Origin: Bacteroidales bacterium
Lineage (GTDB): Bacteria; Bacteroidota; Bacteroidia; Bacteroidales; F082
Length of the DNA stretch: 36,985 nucleotides
NCBI GenBank assembly: GCA_016285355.1
Contig: JAEEQP010000038.1
Location: 1 to 36,985, forward strand
Direction of reading: 5' to 3'
Positions 16,082-24,753 of this stretch are shown here, one piece after another (within the stretch, counting starts at the first letter, position 1; the number at the start of each line of letters is the position of its first letter). The translations under genes were made by a program, and so were the position numbers. The notes below the pieces were generated by a model. The model did not search any database. It saw only the letters and a program-made list of their open reading frames with translations, and was not told where the DNA came from.

Positions 16082-16876
16082 ATGGAAGATTTCTCACATT
16101 ACAATGGAGAAGGCACTAAGCTGCGCAAAGTACAACTACGATTGGTTGACATGTTGATTGAGATTGACAAGATTTGCCGGAGACACAATATCCAGTATTG
16201 GCTTGATTGCGGGACTTTGCTTGGTGCTGTACGACATGGGGGCTTTATTCCATGGGATGACGACCTTGACATTGCCATGCCAACAGAAGATCTCAGCCGT
16301 TTTATTGAAATCGCTCCTAAGGAACTCCCCAAGAACCTGTTCCTTCAAAACCGCTCGTCCGACCCAAATTATTATTGTTCATTTAATAAAATTAGAGATA
16401 ACAATTCCCTTTGCATCACTCCCGGAACGGATTTTTCAAAGGAATACAACAAAGGACTATTTATTGATATTTTTGAGGTTTTGCCATATCCCAACGTTTC
16501 GCCCCACCTACAAAAAACCATCATGCGATGGTACAAAAAAATCGACCTTTTTATGCATAATAAACAGGAAGTGACGCTAAAAAACCATTTGGCAGCCATC
16601 TCCTTCCCATTCATAAACTTAGGATTGAATTGCCTATGGGGCATTTTGAATCTTGGCAAGAAAAACAAGCTCGGATACGAAAAGCATTTCAGCTTTTACG
16701 GCAACTCATACACTAAAGACATGGTCTTCCCATTGAAAGATATCTCTTTTGAAGGCCATACTTTCCTCGGACCTGCCAATCCCGACTGCTATCTGACCTG
16801 TATTTATGGCGACTATATGGAGATACCTCCGAAGGAAAAGAGAAGAATACATAATGTTTACGTTGAGTTTTATTGA
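16082..16876 (+). CDS. licD: LicD family phosphotransferase
   Basis: 264 residues. The N-terminal half carries the LicD signature: YWLDCGTLLGAVRHGG (39-54) followed by FIPWDDDLDIAMP (55-67) with the metal-binding acidic cluster D59-D60-D61 and D63. Next come FNKIRDNNSLC and KGLFIDIFEVLP. LicD proteins use CDP-activated donors to place phosphocholine on glycans. The related eukaryotic fukutin proteins transfer ribitol phosphate from CDP-ribitol. There is no signal peptide; one hydrophobic stretch at about 178-195 may sit at the membrane. It heads an operon whose other three genes make and CMP-activate a phosphonate, and it diverges from CDP-alditol genes. Its donor is therefore probably CMP-2-hydroxyethylphosphonate, or alternatively CDP-ribitol. 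The family call is firm; the donor is inference. Confidence 0.9.
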   Translation: MEDFSHYNGEGTKLRKVQLRLVDMLIEIDKICRRHNIQYWLDCGTLLGAVRHGGFIPWDDDLDIAMPTEDLSRFIEIAPKELPKNLFLQNRSSDPNYYCSFNKIRDNNSLCITPGTDFSKEYNKGLFIDIFEVLPYPNVSPHLQKTIMRWYKKIDLFMHNKQEVTLKNHLAAISFPFINLGLNCLWGILNLGKKNKLGYEKHFSFYGNSYTKDMVFPLKDISFEGHTFLGPANPDCYLTCIYGDYMEIPPKEKRRIHNVYVEFY

Positions 16877-16885
16877 ATTAAAAAA

Positions 16886-18199
16886 ATGAATCTTGAAAAA
16901 ACAGTATACGTCGGCATGAGTGCCGACATGATTCACCCAGGGCATTTGAACATCATACACGAAGCCGTCAAATTGGGACGTGTCACGGTAGGAGTTCTTA
17001 CTGATGCTGCCATTGCAAGCTATAAACGTCTGCCTTACCTGACTTATGAACAAAGAGCCGAGATAGTAAGCAACATAAAAGGTGTTGACTGTGTAGTACC
17101 TCAAACCACACTAGATTATGTGCCTAACCTACGCAAACTTAAGCCCGACTATGTAGTACACGGTGATGATTGGAAAGAAGGTGTACAAGCCAAAACACGT
17201 CAACGCATCATTGAGGCTATGGCTGAATGGGGAGGCCAAGTCATTGACATCCCCTACACTCAAGGCATCAGCAGCACGGCCATGAACCAACGATTGAAAG
17301 AAATCGGCACCACCCCTGAAATTAGACTGAAAAGGCTACGCCGCCTTATCGGAGCCAAAAAGATTGTCCGTGTCCTGGAAAGCCACAACGGTCTGACCGG
17401 ACTCATTATCGAGAACACTTTTGTAGAAATCAATGGGAAAAAACAGGAGTTTGATGGCATGTGGGCATCAAGTCTCACCGATAGTACCAGCAAAGGGAAA
17501 CCCGATATCGAAGCAGTAGATGTCACCACTCGCCTTCACGACTTGAATGATGCACTGGAAGTCACCACAAAACCTGTCATTTTCGATGGAGACACCGGCA
17601 GTAAAGCAGAGCATTTTGTATTTACAGTCCGCACACTGGAACGTCTTGGTATATCAGCTGTCATCATCGAAGACAAAGTAGGGCTGAAACAGAATTCTCT
17701 TTTCGGCACCGATGCCGTACAAACGCAAGACAGCATCGAAAACTTCTGCAATAAGATTAAAGCTGGCAAAAACGCCCAAATCACAGAAGACTTTATGATC
17801 ATTGCCCGCATCGAAAGTCTCATCGCAGGCAAACCTGTTGAAGATGCACTCGAACGTGCCTTTGCATACGTGTCTGCAGGTGCCGACGGCATCATGATTC
17901 ATTCAAAAAACAAAGACGGAATAGACATCAATGAGTTTTGTCTGCGTTTTCGAGAGAAGAACGTAGATACCCCAATCGTAGCAGTTCCGACTACATACAA
18001 CCAATTTACTGAAGACGAATTGGCTTCGTGGGGCATAAACGTTGTGATTTATGCCAATCATTTACTGCGCGCTGCATATCCTGCCATGGTCAATTGTGCC
18101 AAAAGTATCTTGACACACCAACGCAGTCTTGAAGCATGTAATGATTACTGCATGCCTGTCAATGAAATACTTAGCTTAATACCGGGAACAAAAAAATGA
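16886..18199 (+). CDS. pepM: Cytidylyltransferase/phosphoenolpyruvate mutase fusion (Fom1-like architecture)
   Basis: 437 residues, two domains. Residues 1-140 form a TagD-type cytidylyltransferase: [17 protein letters not shown] with HPGH at 17-20, [10 protein letters not shown], and the closing ISST motif (128-131). Residues about 155-437 form PEP mutase: [12 protein letters not shown] (from 189), [20 protein letters not shown] and the diagnostic [10 protein letters not shown] (262-271), then ARIES (R308) and GIMIHSK (H339). PEP mutase turns phosphoenolpyruvate into phosphonopyruvate, forming the C-P bond. The same fusion is known in Fom1 of fosfomycin producers, where the N-terminal domain links CMP to 2-hydroxyethylphosphonate. 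The next two genes supply the enzymes between these steps. The gene lies 9 bases after licD and overlaps the decarboxylase gene by 4 bases. It is a cytoplasmic protein. Confidence 0.95.
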   Translation: MNLEKTVYVGMSADMIHPGHLNIIHEAVKLGRVTVGVLTDAAIASYKRLPYLTYEQRAEIVSNIKGVDCVVPQTTLDYVPNLRKLKPDYVVHGDDWKEGVQAKTRQRIIEAMAEWGGQVIDIPYTQGISSTAMNQRLKEIGTTPEIRLKRLRRLIGAKKIVRVLESHNGLTGLIIENTFVEINGKKQEFDGMWASSLTDSTSKGKPDIEAVDVTTRLHDLNDALEVTTKPVIFDGDTGSKAEHFVFTVRTLERLGISAVIIEDKVGLKQNSLFGTDAVQTQDSIENFCNKIKAGKNAQITEDFMIIARIESLIAGKPVEDALERAFAYVSAGADGIMIHSKNKDGIDINEFCLRFREKNVDTPIVAVPTTYNQFTEDELASWGINVVIYANHLLRAAYPAMVNCAKSILTHQRSLEACNDYCMPVNEILSLIPGTKK

Positions 18200-19320
18200 T
18201 TAGACCTGAGTTTTTTATTGAGAAACTGAGAGAGAACGGCATCGACTGCTTTGCAGGAGTGCCTGACTCTCTGCTGAAGAACATGTGTGCCTACATTACC
18301 GACCACTTCGATTCCGCACACAACATCATTGCCGCCAACGAAGGTGCTGCCGTGGGTTTGGCTGCCGGTCACTATCTGGCTACAGGTCAGCCTGCTTGCG
18401 TATATATGCAGAACAGCGGGGAGGGCAACATCATCAACCCTCTGGCCTCATTGACTGACCAGGAGGTGTACAACATCCCTGTGTTGCTGCTCATTGGCTG
18501 GCGTGGCCGCCCGGGCGTACACGACGAGCCTCAGCATGTAAAGCAAGGCAAGGTGACCACCGGACTGCTCAACGTGATGGGCATCAACTATGAGGTGCTT
18601 GCCAAGGAGGAGGACAAGGCTGAGAAACAGATTGCCAAAGCCTTGAAAGCTCTTCAAAACAAGGATATGTTTGCCTTGGTGATTGAGAAGGACACCTTCG
18701 ATGAGTACAAGCTCCAGAACGTGGAGAAAAATGACCTCAGGTTGAATCGCGAGGAGGCTATTCAAACCGTGGCTGCCGCTCTTGACGAAAAGGATTGCAT
18801 CGTTTCAACCACCGGTATGATCAGCCGCGAGTTGTTTGAATACCGTACCGCTATGAACCAAGGTCACGAACGCGATTTCCTTACTGTTGGCAGCATGGGT
18901 CATGCCTCTCAGATTGCCCTTGGCATTGCCTTGGCACAACCCGAGCGCCGCGTGTGGTGCTTCGATGGCGATGGTGCCACCATTATGCACATGGGCAGCA
19001 TGGCCATTGTGGGCAACAAGTCCCCGAAGCACTACGTCCACGTGGTGTTCAATAACGGAGCCCACGACAGCGTGGGTGGTCAGCCCACTGTGGGTTTGAA
19101 GATTGACCTTCCGGCCATTGCCAAGGCTGTAGGTTACAAAGCCGCATATAGTGTGGACAACAAGATTGATTTGGAAGCCATTCTGAGAAATACAAATGGT
19201 TTTGAAAGCCCGACTTTGTTGGAAGTTAAGGTGAAAAAAGGCAACCGTAAGGATTTGGGAAGACCAACTACCACACCTATTCAGAACAAAGAAGCTTTGA
19301 TGAGCTTCTTATCCAAATAA
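18196..19320 (+). CDS. ppd: Phosphonopyruvate decarboxylase
   Basis: 374 residues, usual for Ppd/AepY/Fom2. A thiamine-diphosphate enzyme that decarboxylates phosphonopyruvate to phosphonoacetaldehyde and so pulls the unfavourable mutase step forward. Motifs: [14 protein letters not shown], the cofactor-activating Glu in [48 protein letters not shown] and the ThDP-binding [16 protein letters not shown] to [16 protein letters not shown] (C-terminal part). The start is fixed by the ATGA overlap with pepM. Its first 900 bases are visibly richer in G and C at third codon positions than pepM and the reductase on either side, which may mean separate acquisition or recombination. No residue needed for the fold or cofactor appears to be missing. 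Confidence 0.95.
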   Translation: MIRPEFFIEKLRENGIDCFAGVPDSLLKNMCAYITDHFDSAHNIIAANEGAAVGLAAGHYLATGQPACVYMQNSGEGNIINPLASLTDQEVYNIPVLLLIGWRGRPGVHDEPQHVKQGKVTTGLLNVMGINYEVLAKEEDKAEKQIAKALKALQNKDMFALVIEKDTFDEYKLQNVEKNDLRLNREEAIQTVAAALDEKDCIVSTTGMISRELFEYRTAMNQGHERDFLTVGSMGHASQIALGIALAQPERRVWCFDGDGATIMHMGSMAIVGNKSPKHYVHVVFNNGAHDSVGGQPTVGLKIDLPAIAKAVGYKAAYSVDNKIDLEAILRNTNGFESPTLLEVKVKKGNRKDLGRPTTTPIQNKEALMSFLSK

Positions 19321-19326
19321 CGAATC

Positions 19327-20424
19327 ATGCAAAAAATCTTAAAAGGAATCGATAGCCTTGGTGAAGCCCTCAAAGGCTCTACCAAGGTGTTCCTTGTGTG
19401 CGACAGCAGTTTTCCTTTCCTCAGTATCAAGAATGATATAGAGCGGATGGATGTGCCATACGTCGCATTCGACCAGTTTACACCCAACCCTCTTTACGAA
19501 GATGTGTGCAAGGGTGTAGACTTGTTCCAAGAAAGCAATTGTGACACCATTCTTGCCATAGGAGGTGGTAGCAGTTTGGACGTAGCCAAGTGCATCAAAC
19601 TCTATTGTAAAATGGAGAGGGATAAACTCTATCTGGAACAGGAATACAAGGATACCTGTGTGAAACTCATCGCCATCCCGACTACAGCTGGAACAGGCTC
19701 TGAATCCACTCGATATGCTGTTATCTACCATGATGGCAAAAAACAAAGTGTGACGCACGACAGTATCATACCCGATGTAGCCATCTTGGAGTCCAAAGTT
19801 CTGAAAACATTGCCGCTGTATCAGAAGAAATGCACCATGATGGATGCCTTATGCCAAGGCATTGAGTCATGGTGGAGCATCAATAGCACTGATGTGAGCA
19901 AGGAATTCTCCAAAAAAACAATAGAACTCATTGTGACTAATTGGAAAAAATACATTTTTGAGAATAATGACGAGTCTGCCGCACAGATTATGCTTGCTGC
20001 TAACTATGGAGGCCGTGCAATTAACATCACCCAGACGACAGCTCCTCATGCCATGAGCTATAAGATTACTTCCCTTTTCGGATTACCTCACGGACATGCC
20101 GTTGCCATCTGCCTGCCTGAAATTTGGGAATATATGTTAACCCATACTGAAAAATGTGTTGACCTGCGTGGTAAAGATTATATTTCAAATGTGTTTAAAA
20201 GCATTGCAAAAGTCCTTGGGTACACCACAGTCCAAGAAGCCATTCTATTTATACGCTCAATGCTTACGACCATGGGACTGGAGCATCCAAAATCCACAAA
20301 CTGCAATAATGATTTGGAAACATTAACCCTCTCCGTAAACCCCACAAGGCTTAAGAACAATCCTGTTTCCCTTAATCAAGAAACGCTACGTAATATTTAC
20401 AGATTAATTATGAAGCCGCTGTAA
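19327..20424 (+). CDS. Iron-family alcohol dehydrogenase, probable phosphonoacetaldehyde reductase (FomC/PhpC type)
   Basis: 365 residues, group III (iron-containing) alcohol dehydrogenase fold. The nucleotide loop is AIGGGSSLDVAK (78-88), followed by IPTTAGTGSESTRYAV (118-133). The metal site is MDALCQGIESWWS (D173), TAPHAMSY (H241) and GLPHGHAV (H255). The second ligand, His in most family members, is Gln (Q177) here. The protein reduces phosphonoacetaldehyde to 2-hydroxyethylphosphonate in this context: it lies 6 bases after ppd, and no 2-aminoethylphosphonate aminotransferase gene is present. The C-terminus (from about 290) lacks strong motifs. The stop codon lies within the stem of the operon terminator. 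The family is certain and the substrate well supported by neighbours. Another aldehyde phosphonate remains possible. Confidence 0.88.
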   Translation: MQKILKGIDSLGEALKGSTKVFLVCDSSFPFLSIKNDIERMDVPYVAFDQFTPNPLYEDVCKGVDLFQESNCDTILAIGGGSSLDVAKCIKLYCKMERDKLYLEQEYKDTCVKLIAIPTTAGTGSESTRYAVIYHDGKKQSVTHDSIIPDVAILESKVLKTLPLYQKKCTMMDALCQGIESWWSINSTDVSKEFSKKTIELIVTNWKKYIFENNDESAAQIMLAANYGGRAINITQTTAPHAMSYKITSLFGLPHGHAVAICLPEIWEYMLTHTEKCVDLRGKDYISNVFKSIAKVLGYTTVQEAILFIRSMLTTMGLEHPKSTNCNNDLETLTLSVNPTRLKNNPVSLNQETLRNIYRLIMKPL

Positions 20425-20460
20425 CAAGGGGCTGATATCGTTTTTCATTACAGCTTTTTT
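20418..20460 (+). terminator. Terminator of the licD-phosphonate operon
   Basis: GCTGTAA (20418-20424, containing the stop codon) pairs with TTACAGC (20448-20454), followed by six T. The 23-base loop is long, so efficiency is uncertain. Confidence 0.6.
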
Positions 20461-20472
20461 CGTTCCACTTTT

Positions 20473-20504
20473 TTTGATAAAACCAAAAATTATTCTTACC
20501 TTTG
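20473..20504 (+). promoter_or_regulatory. Promoter of the 20533-23199 secreted-protein pair
   Basis: TTTG (20473-20476), 20 bases, TACCTTTG (20497-20504): near-ideal Bacteroidota sigma-70 promoter with a leader of about 25 bases. Confidence 0.75.
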
Positions 20505-20532
20505 CAGCGAAAAATCTACAAAATTACTCGCC

Positions 20533-21168
20533 ATGAAAAAAACCATACTGCTTATAGCATTCTTCCTAAGCTCCCTGCTTAGCTTCGGCCAGTTCGTCCG
20601 CGTCGGCGACATTCTATGCGTACAAGGAACCGACACCACCATTGTACACCCACAAAACTATACAGGAGGTGCCATCGGTGTGGTGTTCTACGTCGACGAA
20701 ACGGGACAACATGGATGGGTACTCCACCCACAAATCCAAGCCAATCAAATATACTGGTCATACGAATGCGTACTCCCATGGGGGCTAACAGGATGGCAAT
20801 CCATTCGCGAGGCCATTTACGACCTTGACGGATACGACAATACCGGGTTCCTGCGTGCCGCATCGCAATACGACCACAACAAATACCCCGGCGCATGGGC
20901 GGTCGATTATGAACACGGCTGGTATTGGCCAGCACTCGGCCAACTGAACATCTTATATGGCAACGCCACCATTGTCAACAATTCACTCAAAATAATTGGA
21001 GGCACGATGATGAAAGGCAAATGGATTTACTGGTCTTCCTCGGTATACGGGTTCGACAATGACTGCGCCTTGTATAGTAGCTATAGCGGTGCGATGGGTG
21101 CCATCACCAAATCAAGAGTCGAATTGTCAGGCATCGGCATGTCAATTCGCAGCATCAGAAACTTCTAA
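20533..21168 (+). CDS. Secreted DUF1566-like (Lcl-type) domain protein
   Basis: 211 residues with a signal peptide (MKKTILLIAFFLSSLLSFGQ). The remainder is one domain resembling the DUF1566/Fibrobacter paralogous domain: GGAIGVVFYVDETGQHGWVL, YEHGWYWPALGQLNILY, WIYWSSSVYG and the closing MSIRSIRNF. The same domain, with clear block-by-block similarity, forms the N-terminal third of the next gene product. Unlike that neighbour it has no repeats and no T9SS sorting domain, so it may stay in the periplasm or leave by another route. It lies 12 bases upstream of the next gene in a two-gene operon. The function of the domain is unknown; members occur in cell-surface proteins. Confidence 0.8.
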   Translation: MKKTILLIAFFLSSLLSFGQFVRVGDILCVQGTDTTIVHPQNYTGGAIGVVFYVDETGQHGWVLHPQIQANQIYWSYECVLPWGLTGWQSIREAIYDLDGYDNTGFLRAASQYDHNKYPGAWAVDYEHGWYWPALGQLNILYGNATIVNNSLKIIGGTMMKGKWIYWSSSVYGFDNDCALYSSYSGAMGAITKSRVELSGIGMSIRSIRNF

Positions 21169-21180
21169 ATTCTCAAAGCC

Positions 21181-23199
21181 ATGAAAAAAACAACTATCAT
21201 CACCATATTGCTCTGCCTTTCCTCCGCATTAGGATTGAATGCGCAAGGATATCACTTAGGACAAGTAATCACCAACCCCGACGGCAGTCAGGGAGTGGTG
21301 TTCTATCTCAACGAGGATGGTTCCTCTGGTTGGATGGTGGCTTTGCATGATGCGGCATTAGCTGTTCCGTGGGGTTTGACTGATGAAATAGAAGGGCTTA
21401 ATCATGCCGTCATTACAAACAACGATTACCTGACCACTGTATTCGCGGATACGACCGGATATGCCAACACTCTGGCAATCCGTAATCATTACCAATCTAC
21501 TGGCTATACTGGACAGTATGCTGCTGGTATGGTTGACATCGAGAACGGATGGTATTTGCCCGCTGCTGGACAACTGAAGATGTTGTATGTCAATGCCATT
21601 TTTTACGAATCAACTTTAGCATCCATAGGTGAAAAGTTAGGACTACATCCCTACTGGTCGAGCACCCAAGAAAACACTGAAGGAGCTTGGTATGTCCATT
21701 TCGGGTCACCGTACCCCGAAGAGGCTTGGGGGTGGAATGCCTATATCGGCTTATGCCAAAAAAACAATATTACCCCCAACTACGGAGGCATTTTTGCCGT
21801 CAGGCCCATCCGCAACCTCGAATTCTCGCCATTGCCTAACATAGGCCACCTTTATGAACCTCCTGTTATCTGCGATGAAGGCCCAATAGAATTGGTCACG
21901 CCTAACTTGGTCAACGCCAACAGTTACGGATGGGAAATCGCTGAAGATGTAACATTCACCAGCCCCATTGCCTATACTGGACAAATTTTGGATGTGACAT
22001 TCGATGGCTGGTATCTGCGTCTGTGGGCCACTAATGAAGATGGTACTTCCTACAGCAATTCCGTACAAATCTCAGTGCATTCGTCAAGTACGGGTTACGC
22101 CACAGCGTCAAGTTGTGAGTTTTACGAATGGAATGGCCAAACCTACAATGAATCAGGCATCTACCAAGCCACTTTGGTCAACCAATGGGGCTGCGATAGC
22201 ATCGCCACCCTTGACCTGACCATCCATCAGCCAGATGTTTACTTCGTGCCCTACCCTGTTTATGCCTGCGAATCCTACGAGTGGGGTGACATGACACTCA
22301 CTGAAAGCGGTGCCTACGAGCAAACCTTCACCAACCAGTATGGTTGCGACAGCACCGTGACCCTGAGCCTTTACATCAAACACAACGTCGAACACCAAAT
22401 TACATATATGGGTTGTGGGGAATACGACTGGAATGGACAAATCTACTCGGAGAGTGGCGAGTATCAGCAAACCTTTACGGCTGCCAACGGCTGCGACAGC
22501 ATTGTCACCTTACACCTTAATATGATGGAGTCATACGACATTGCCTTGGATACCACCGTTTGCGAAAGCTTTGTTTGGAACGGACACGAATACACGCAGT
22601 CGGGACAATATGAGCAGTCTTTCGTCACAAGCATCGGCTGCGATTCTGTGGTCAGCATGAATCTCGTTGTTTGGCATCATCTTGAACCGATTCCTGAAAT
22701 CATGGGTCTACAAGACATCTTTGTTTCGACCGAATTCGTCCATAACGAATATAGATATTATATTGATTCCGTGCCATTTGCAACGCATTACGAATGGATT
22801 TGTGAAGGTCCAGACTGGATTGTGGACACCTCGGGAACACATTGCACTTTGCTAACCACATCACCAGGCACAACAACCCTGAAAGTCAGGGCTTGGAACA
22901 TCTGCGGATACACCGAACAGCAAATCGTCATTCATGCGGGCTTCTTCGACATTGACGACAACCCAATACTTCCTTTGAAGGTTTACCCCAATCCCGCCCA
23001 CGACAAAGTCTTCATCGAAGCCGAAGGAATTATTAGCATCAGGTTGTTTGACCTGCTTGGGCAATGCCTCATCGAAAAGGAAGGCGACCATAGCGACATG
23101 ATGGAAATCAGCCTCAACAACTTAGCTTCATCAATTTACACCATTGAAATACTGACCGAGCAAGGCAGAGTCATCCGCAAATTGAATGTAACGCGTTAA
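21181..23199 (+). CDS. Secreted multi-repeat surface protein with DUF1566-like domain and T9SS sorting domain
   Basis: 672 residues. A signal peptide (MKKTTIITILLCLSSALGLNA) is followed by a DUF1566-like domain (about 24-214: GVVFYLNEDGSSGWMVAL, IENGWYLPAAGQLKMLY, YWSSTQENTEGAWYVHF, AVRPIRNLEF). An Ig/PKD-like segment (about 225-300) follows, then four tandem repeats of about 42-50 residues (308-499) built on C-E-x-Y/F-x-W-N-G ... SGxYxQ/ATF ... GCDSIVTLxL. A second Ig-like segment (to about 590) comes next. The end (PLKVYPNPAHDKVFIEAEG, LGQCLIEKE, YTIEI, IRKLNVTR) is a T9SS type A sorting domain. It is probably surface-attached. The repeats look like the Cys-bearing repeat stalks common in Bacteroidota adhesins. 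It converges on the flippase gene with only 6 bases between the stops and no terminator. Confidence 0.85.
   Translation: MKKTTIITILLCLSSALGLNAQGYHLGQVITNPDGSQGVVFYLNEDGSSGWMVALHDAALAVPWGLTDEIEGLNHAVITNNDYLTTVFADTTGYANTLAIRNHYQSTGYTGQYAAGMVDIENGWYLPAAGQLKMLYVNAIFYESTLASIGEKLGLHPYWSSTQENTEGAWYVHFGSPYPEEAWGWNAYIGLCQKNNITPNYGGIFAVRPIRNLEFSPLPNIGHLYEPPVICDEGPIELVTPNLVNANSYGWEIAEDVTFTSPIAYTGQILDVTFDGWYLRLWATNEDGTSYSNSVQISVHSSSTGYATASSCEFYEWNGQTYNESGIYQATLVNQWGCDSIATLDLTIHQPDVYFVPYPVYACESYEWGDMTLTESGAYEQTFTNQYGCDSTVTLSLYIKHNVEHQITYMGCGEYDWNGQIYSESGEYQQTFTAANGCDSIVTLHLNMMESYDIALDTTVCESFVWNGHEYTQSGQYEQSFVTSIGCDSVVSMNLVVWHHLEPIPEIMGLQDIFVSTEFVHNEYRYYIDSVPFATHYEWICEGPDWIVDTSGTHCTLLTTSPGTTTLKVRAWNICGYTEQQIVIHAGFFDIDDNPILPLKVYPNPAHDKVFIEAEGIISIRLFDLLGQCLIEKEGDHSDMMEISLNNLASSIYTIEILTEQGRVIRKLNVTR
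22102..22677 (+). repeat. Four tandem protein-coding repeats
   Basis: Codons 308-499 of the surface protein encode four related units, at residues about 308-349, 359-400, 409-450 and 458-499. Each has one Cys near its start, a W-N-G or W-G-D turn, and a conserved G-C-D-S before the last strand. Nucleotide identity is low, so the duplication is old. Confidence 0.8.
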
Positions 23200-23205
23200 T
23201 CCAGG

Positions 23206-24744
23206 TTATTTCCATCGAACCATCTTCAGCCCTTTGTCAATCAAGTCATTGACTGAAAACGATACCTTCAGTTTGTAGAGTGTCCCTATACCCAAAACAA
23301 GGAAAACGACTGACTTCAATACCGCATCGATGCCCAATCCGAAAATGGGGTTGGCAAGAAGACTTGCAAACCGAGGAGTCAACACAAGATTCCACAGCCA
23401 ATTAAGGCCGAACATGACCAGTACGATGGTGGCCACAGGAAACATCTTCACGGAGATTGGATTCACTCCAATCTTCCACCTGATGAAAGACAACAGCAGG
23501 ATATAATAAATGAAATACGACATCACATTGGCCAAAGCACCGCCATTGATGTCCCATTTTGGCACAAGCCATTGGTTCAGCATGATAGATGTGGAGGCAA
23601 GCAAAATGGTGAATATCAGCGAGTAATAATAGTACTTCGAATAACTGAGTGCCGTGGAAGCCACACTAAAAGTGGAAAAGAGGAGCCGACTCAGCGAGAG
23701 AAGCAACACCGCCCATTTGCCCAAACGGTAAATATCGCCATTGGGTAACAAATCGAAGATGAAATCAATATTGATCCAAATGAGGAAAAAGACGAATGTA
23801 CCCGCGATGAACTGATGCAAAGCAACAGTTTTGCACAAAACATTAGCCTGTTTTATATTCTGTTTGGCCATGGCCTCAGAGATATGAGGTCGAGAAATGG
23901 CACCTAAGGAACGGTAAGGCATCTCGACGACCGCTGCGATGTTGGTAGCAATGGTGAACACACCAGCCAAGCGGAAACCCGCCTCGCCCGCTACAAAAAA
24001 CTTGCTCAACATCGGAATTACATTGCCCGCTAAGGCCGCAGTTATCATAAATAAGGTGTAAAACAGAAAATCGCGTTTCAGCTCGGGTTTGATGTAGTCC
24101 CATTCAATCTTGAACGAGACACGTTTCAATGAAAGCAAATAGACGATATTGACCAAAGTGGCCAAACCATATAGTACACAGAATGATACTATTACACCAT
24201 CAAAGTCAATAATCTTATAATAATAAAGCAAATAGATGGCCAAAGTTCCCACACGCAATCCTACCTCACGGATGAATTTGGGCAGTACGATGCGCAATAA
24301 GAGGTTGCTATTCGTCTCAAAAACAGAGATGTAGAGCATGAAAAATGCCAGCGGTATGACGAAGTTGACATATTTGGCGAACAAATCAGTCCCGACCTCG
24401 GAATCTTTCGTAAAGAAATGCACGATAGACCCTTTGAAAGCGAAAAACGCCAACAAAAAGAAGGCAAATCCAATGAACGGCACCAATACTGTCCAGCCAA
24501 AGAAGCCGTGGTCACGTTGCTCCTCGTCCTTGAAGAAAGGATAATAGCGCATGGCCGACGAGGTGGTACCCAATTGCGCCAAGCCACCAAACAACAATGA
24601 GCATTGCAACAAGATGTCAATCAAGCCAATCTGCTCAGGCTGAAGGGCTTTCGTCTGGATGAAAAAGGTTGTGATAATGCCCACTGCCACCCCAATATAG
24701 GTAGCAATGGTGCCCTTGATACTCTGTCTTGCTACAATACCCAT
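23206..24744 (-). CDS. Polysaccharide/oligosaccharide flippase (Wzx-like, MOP superfamily)
   Basis: 512 residues with about 14 hydrophobic helices spread over the whole length. Examples are GTIATYIGVAVGIITTFFIQ at the N-terminus, VLVPFIGFAFFLLAFFAF, FVIPLAFFMLYISVF, FVFFLIWINIDFIFDLL and SVVFLVLGIGTLYKL near the end. The N-terminal GTIATYIGVAVG to LGTTSSAMRYYP block and the charged loop before helix 3 are typical of polysaccharide export proteins of the MATE/MVIN/Wzx superfamily. It moves lipid-linked glycans across the inner membrane. It is the second gene of a minus-strand pair, 9 bases after the yihY-like gene. The nearby glycosyltransferase, TagF-like and LicD genes make it a candidate exporter for that glycan, but it is not in their operons. 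Confidence 0.88.
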   Translation of the reverse strand: MGIVARQSIKGTIATYIGVAVGIITTFFIQTKALQPEQIGLIDILLQCSLLFGGLAQLGTTSSAMRYYPFFKDEEQRDHGFFGWTVLVPFIGFAFFLLAFFAFKGSIVHFFTKDSEVGTDLFAKYVNFVIPLAFFMLYISVFETNSNLLLRIVLPKFIREVGLRVGTLAIYLLYYYKIIDFDGVIVSFCVLYGLATLVNIVYLLSLKRVSFKIEWDYIKPELKRDFLFYTLFMITAALAGNVIPMLSKFFVAGEAGFRLAGVFTIATNIAAVVEMPYRSLGAISRPHISEAMAKQNIKQANVLCKTVALHQFIAGTFVFFLIWINIDFIFDLLPNGDIYRLGKWAVLLLSLSRLLFSTFSVASTALSYSKYYYYSLIFTILLASTSIMLNQWLVPKWDINGGALANVMSYFIYYILLLSFIRWKIGVNPISVKMFPVATIVLVMFGLNWLWNLVLTPRFASLLANPIFGLGIDAVLKSVVFLVLGIGTLYKLKVSFSVNDLIDKGLKMVRWK

Positions 24745-24753
24745 GACATCAGT

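Noticed and set aside
16886..20424. Fosfomycin biosynthesis cluster
   Set aside because: Only the first shared steps are present. No radical-SAM Fom3, FomD or epoxidase (Fom4) gene occurs in the window, and LicD points to conjugation of the phosphonate.
16886..20424. 2-Aminoethylphosphonate pathway
   Set aside because: No PLP aminotransferase gene is present in the operon; the third enzyme is an iron-family dehydrogenase instead.
22102..22677. CRISPR-like or tandem DNA repeat
   Set aside because: The repeats are seen at protein level only, within one open frame, with low DNA identity and no spacers.
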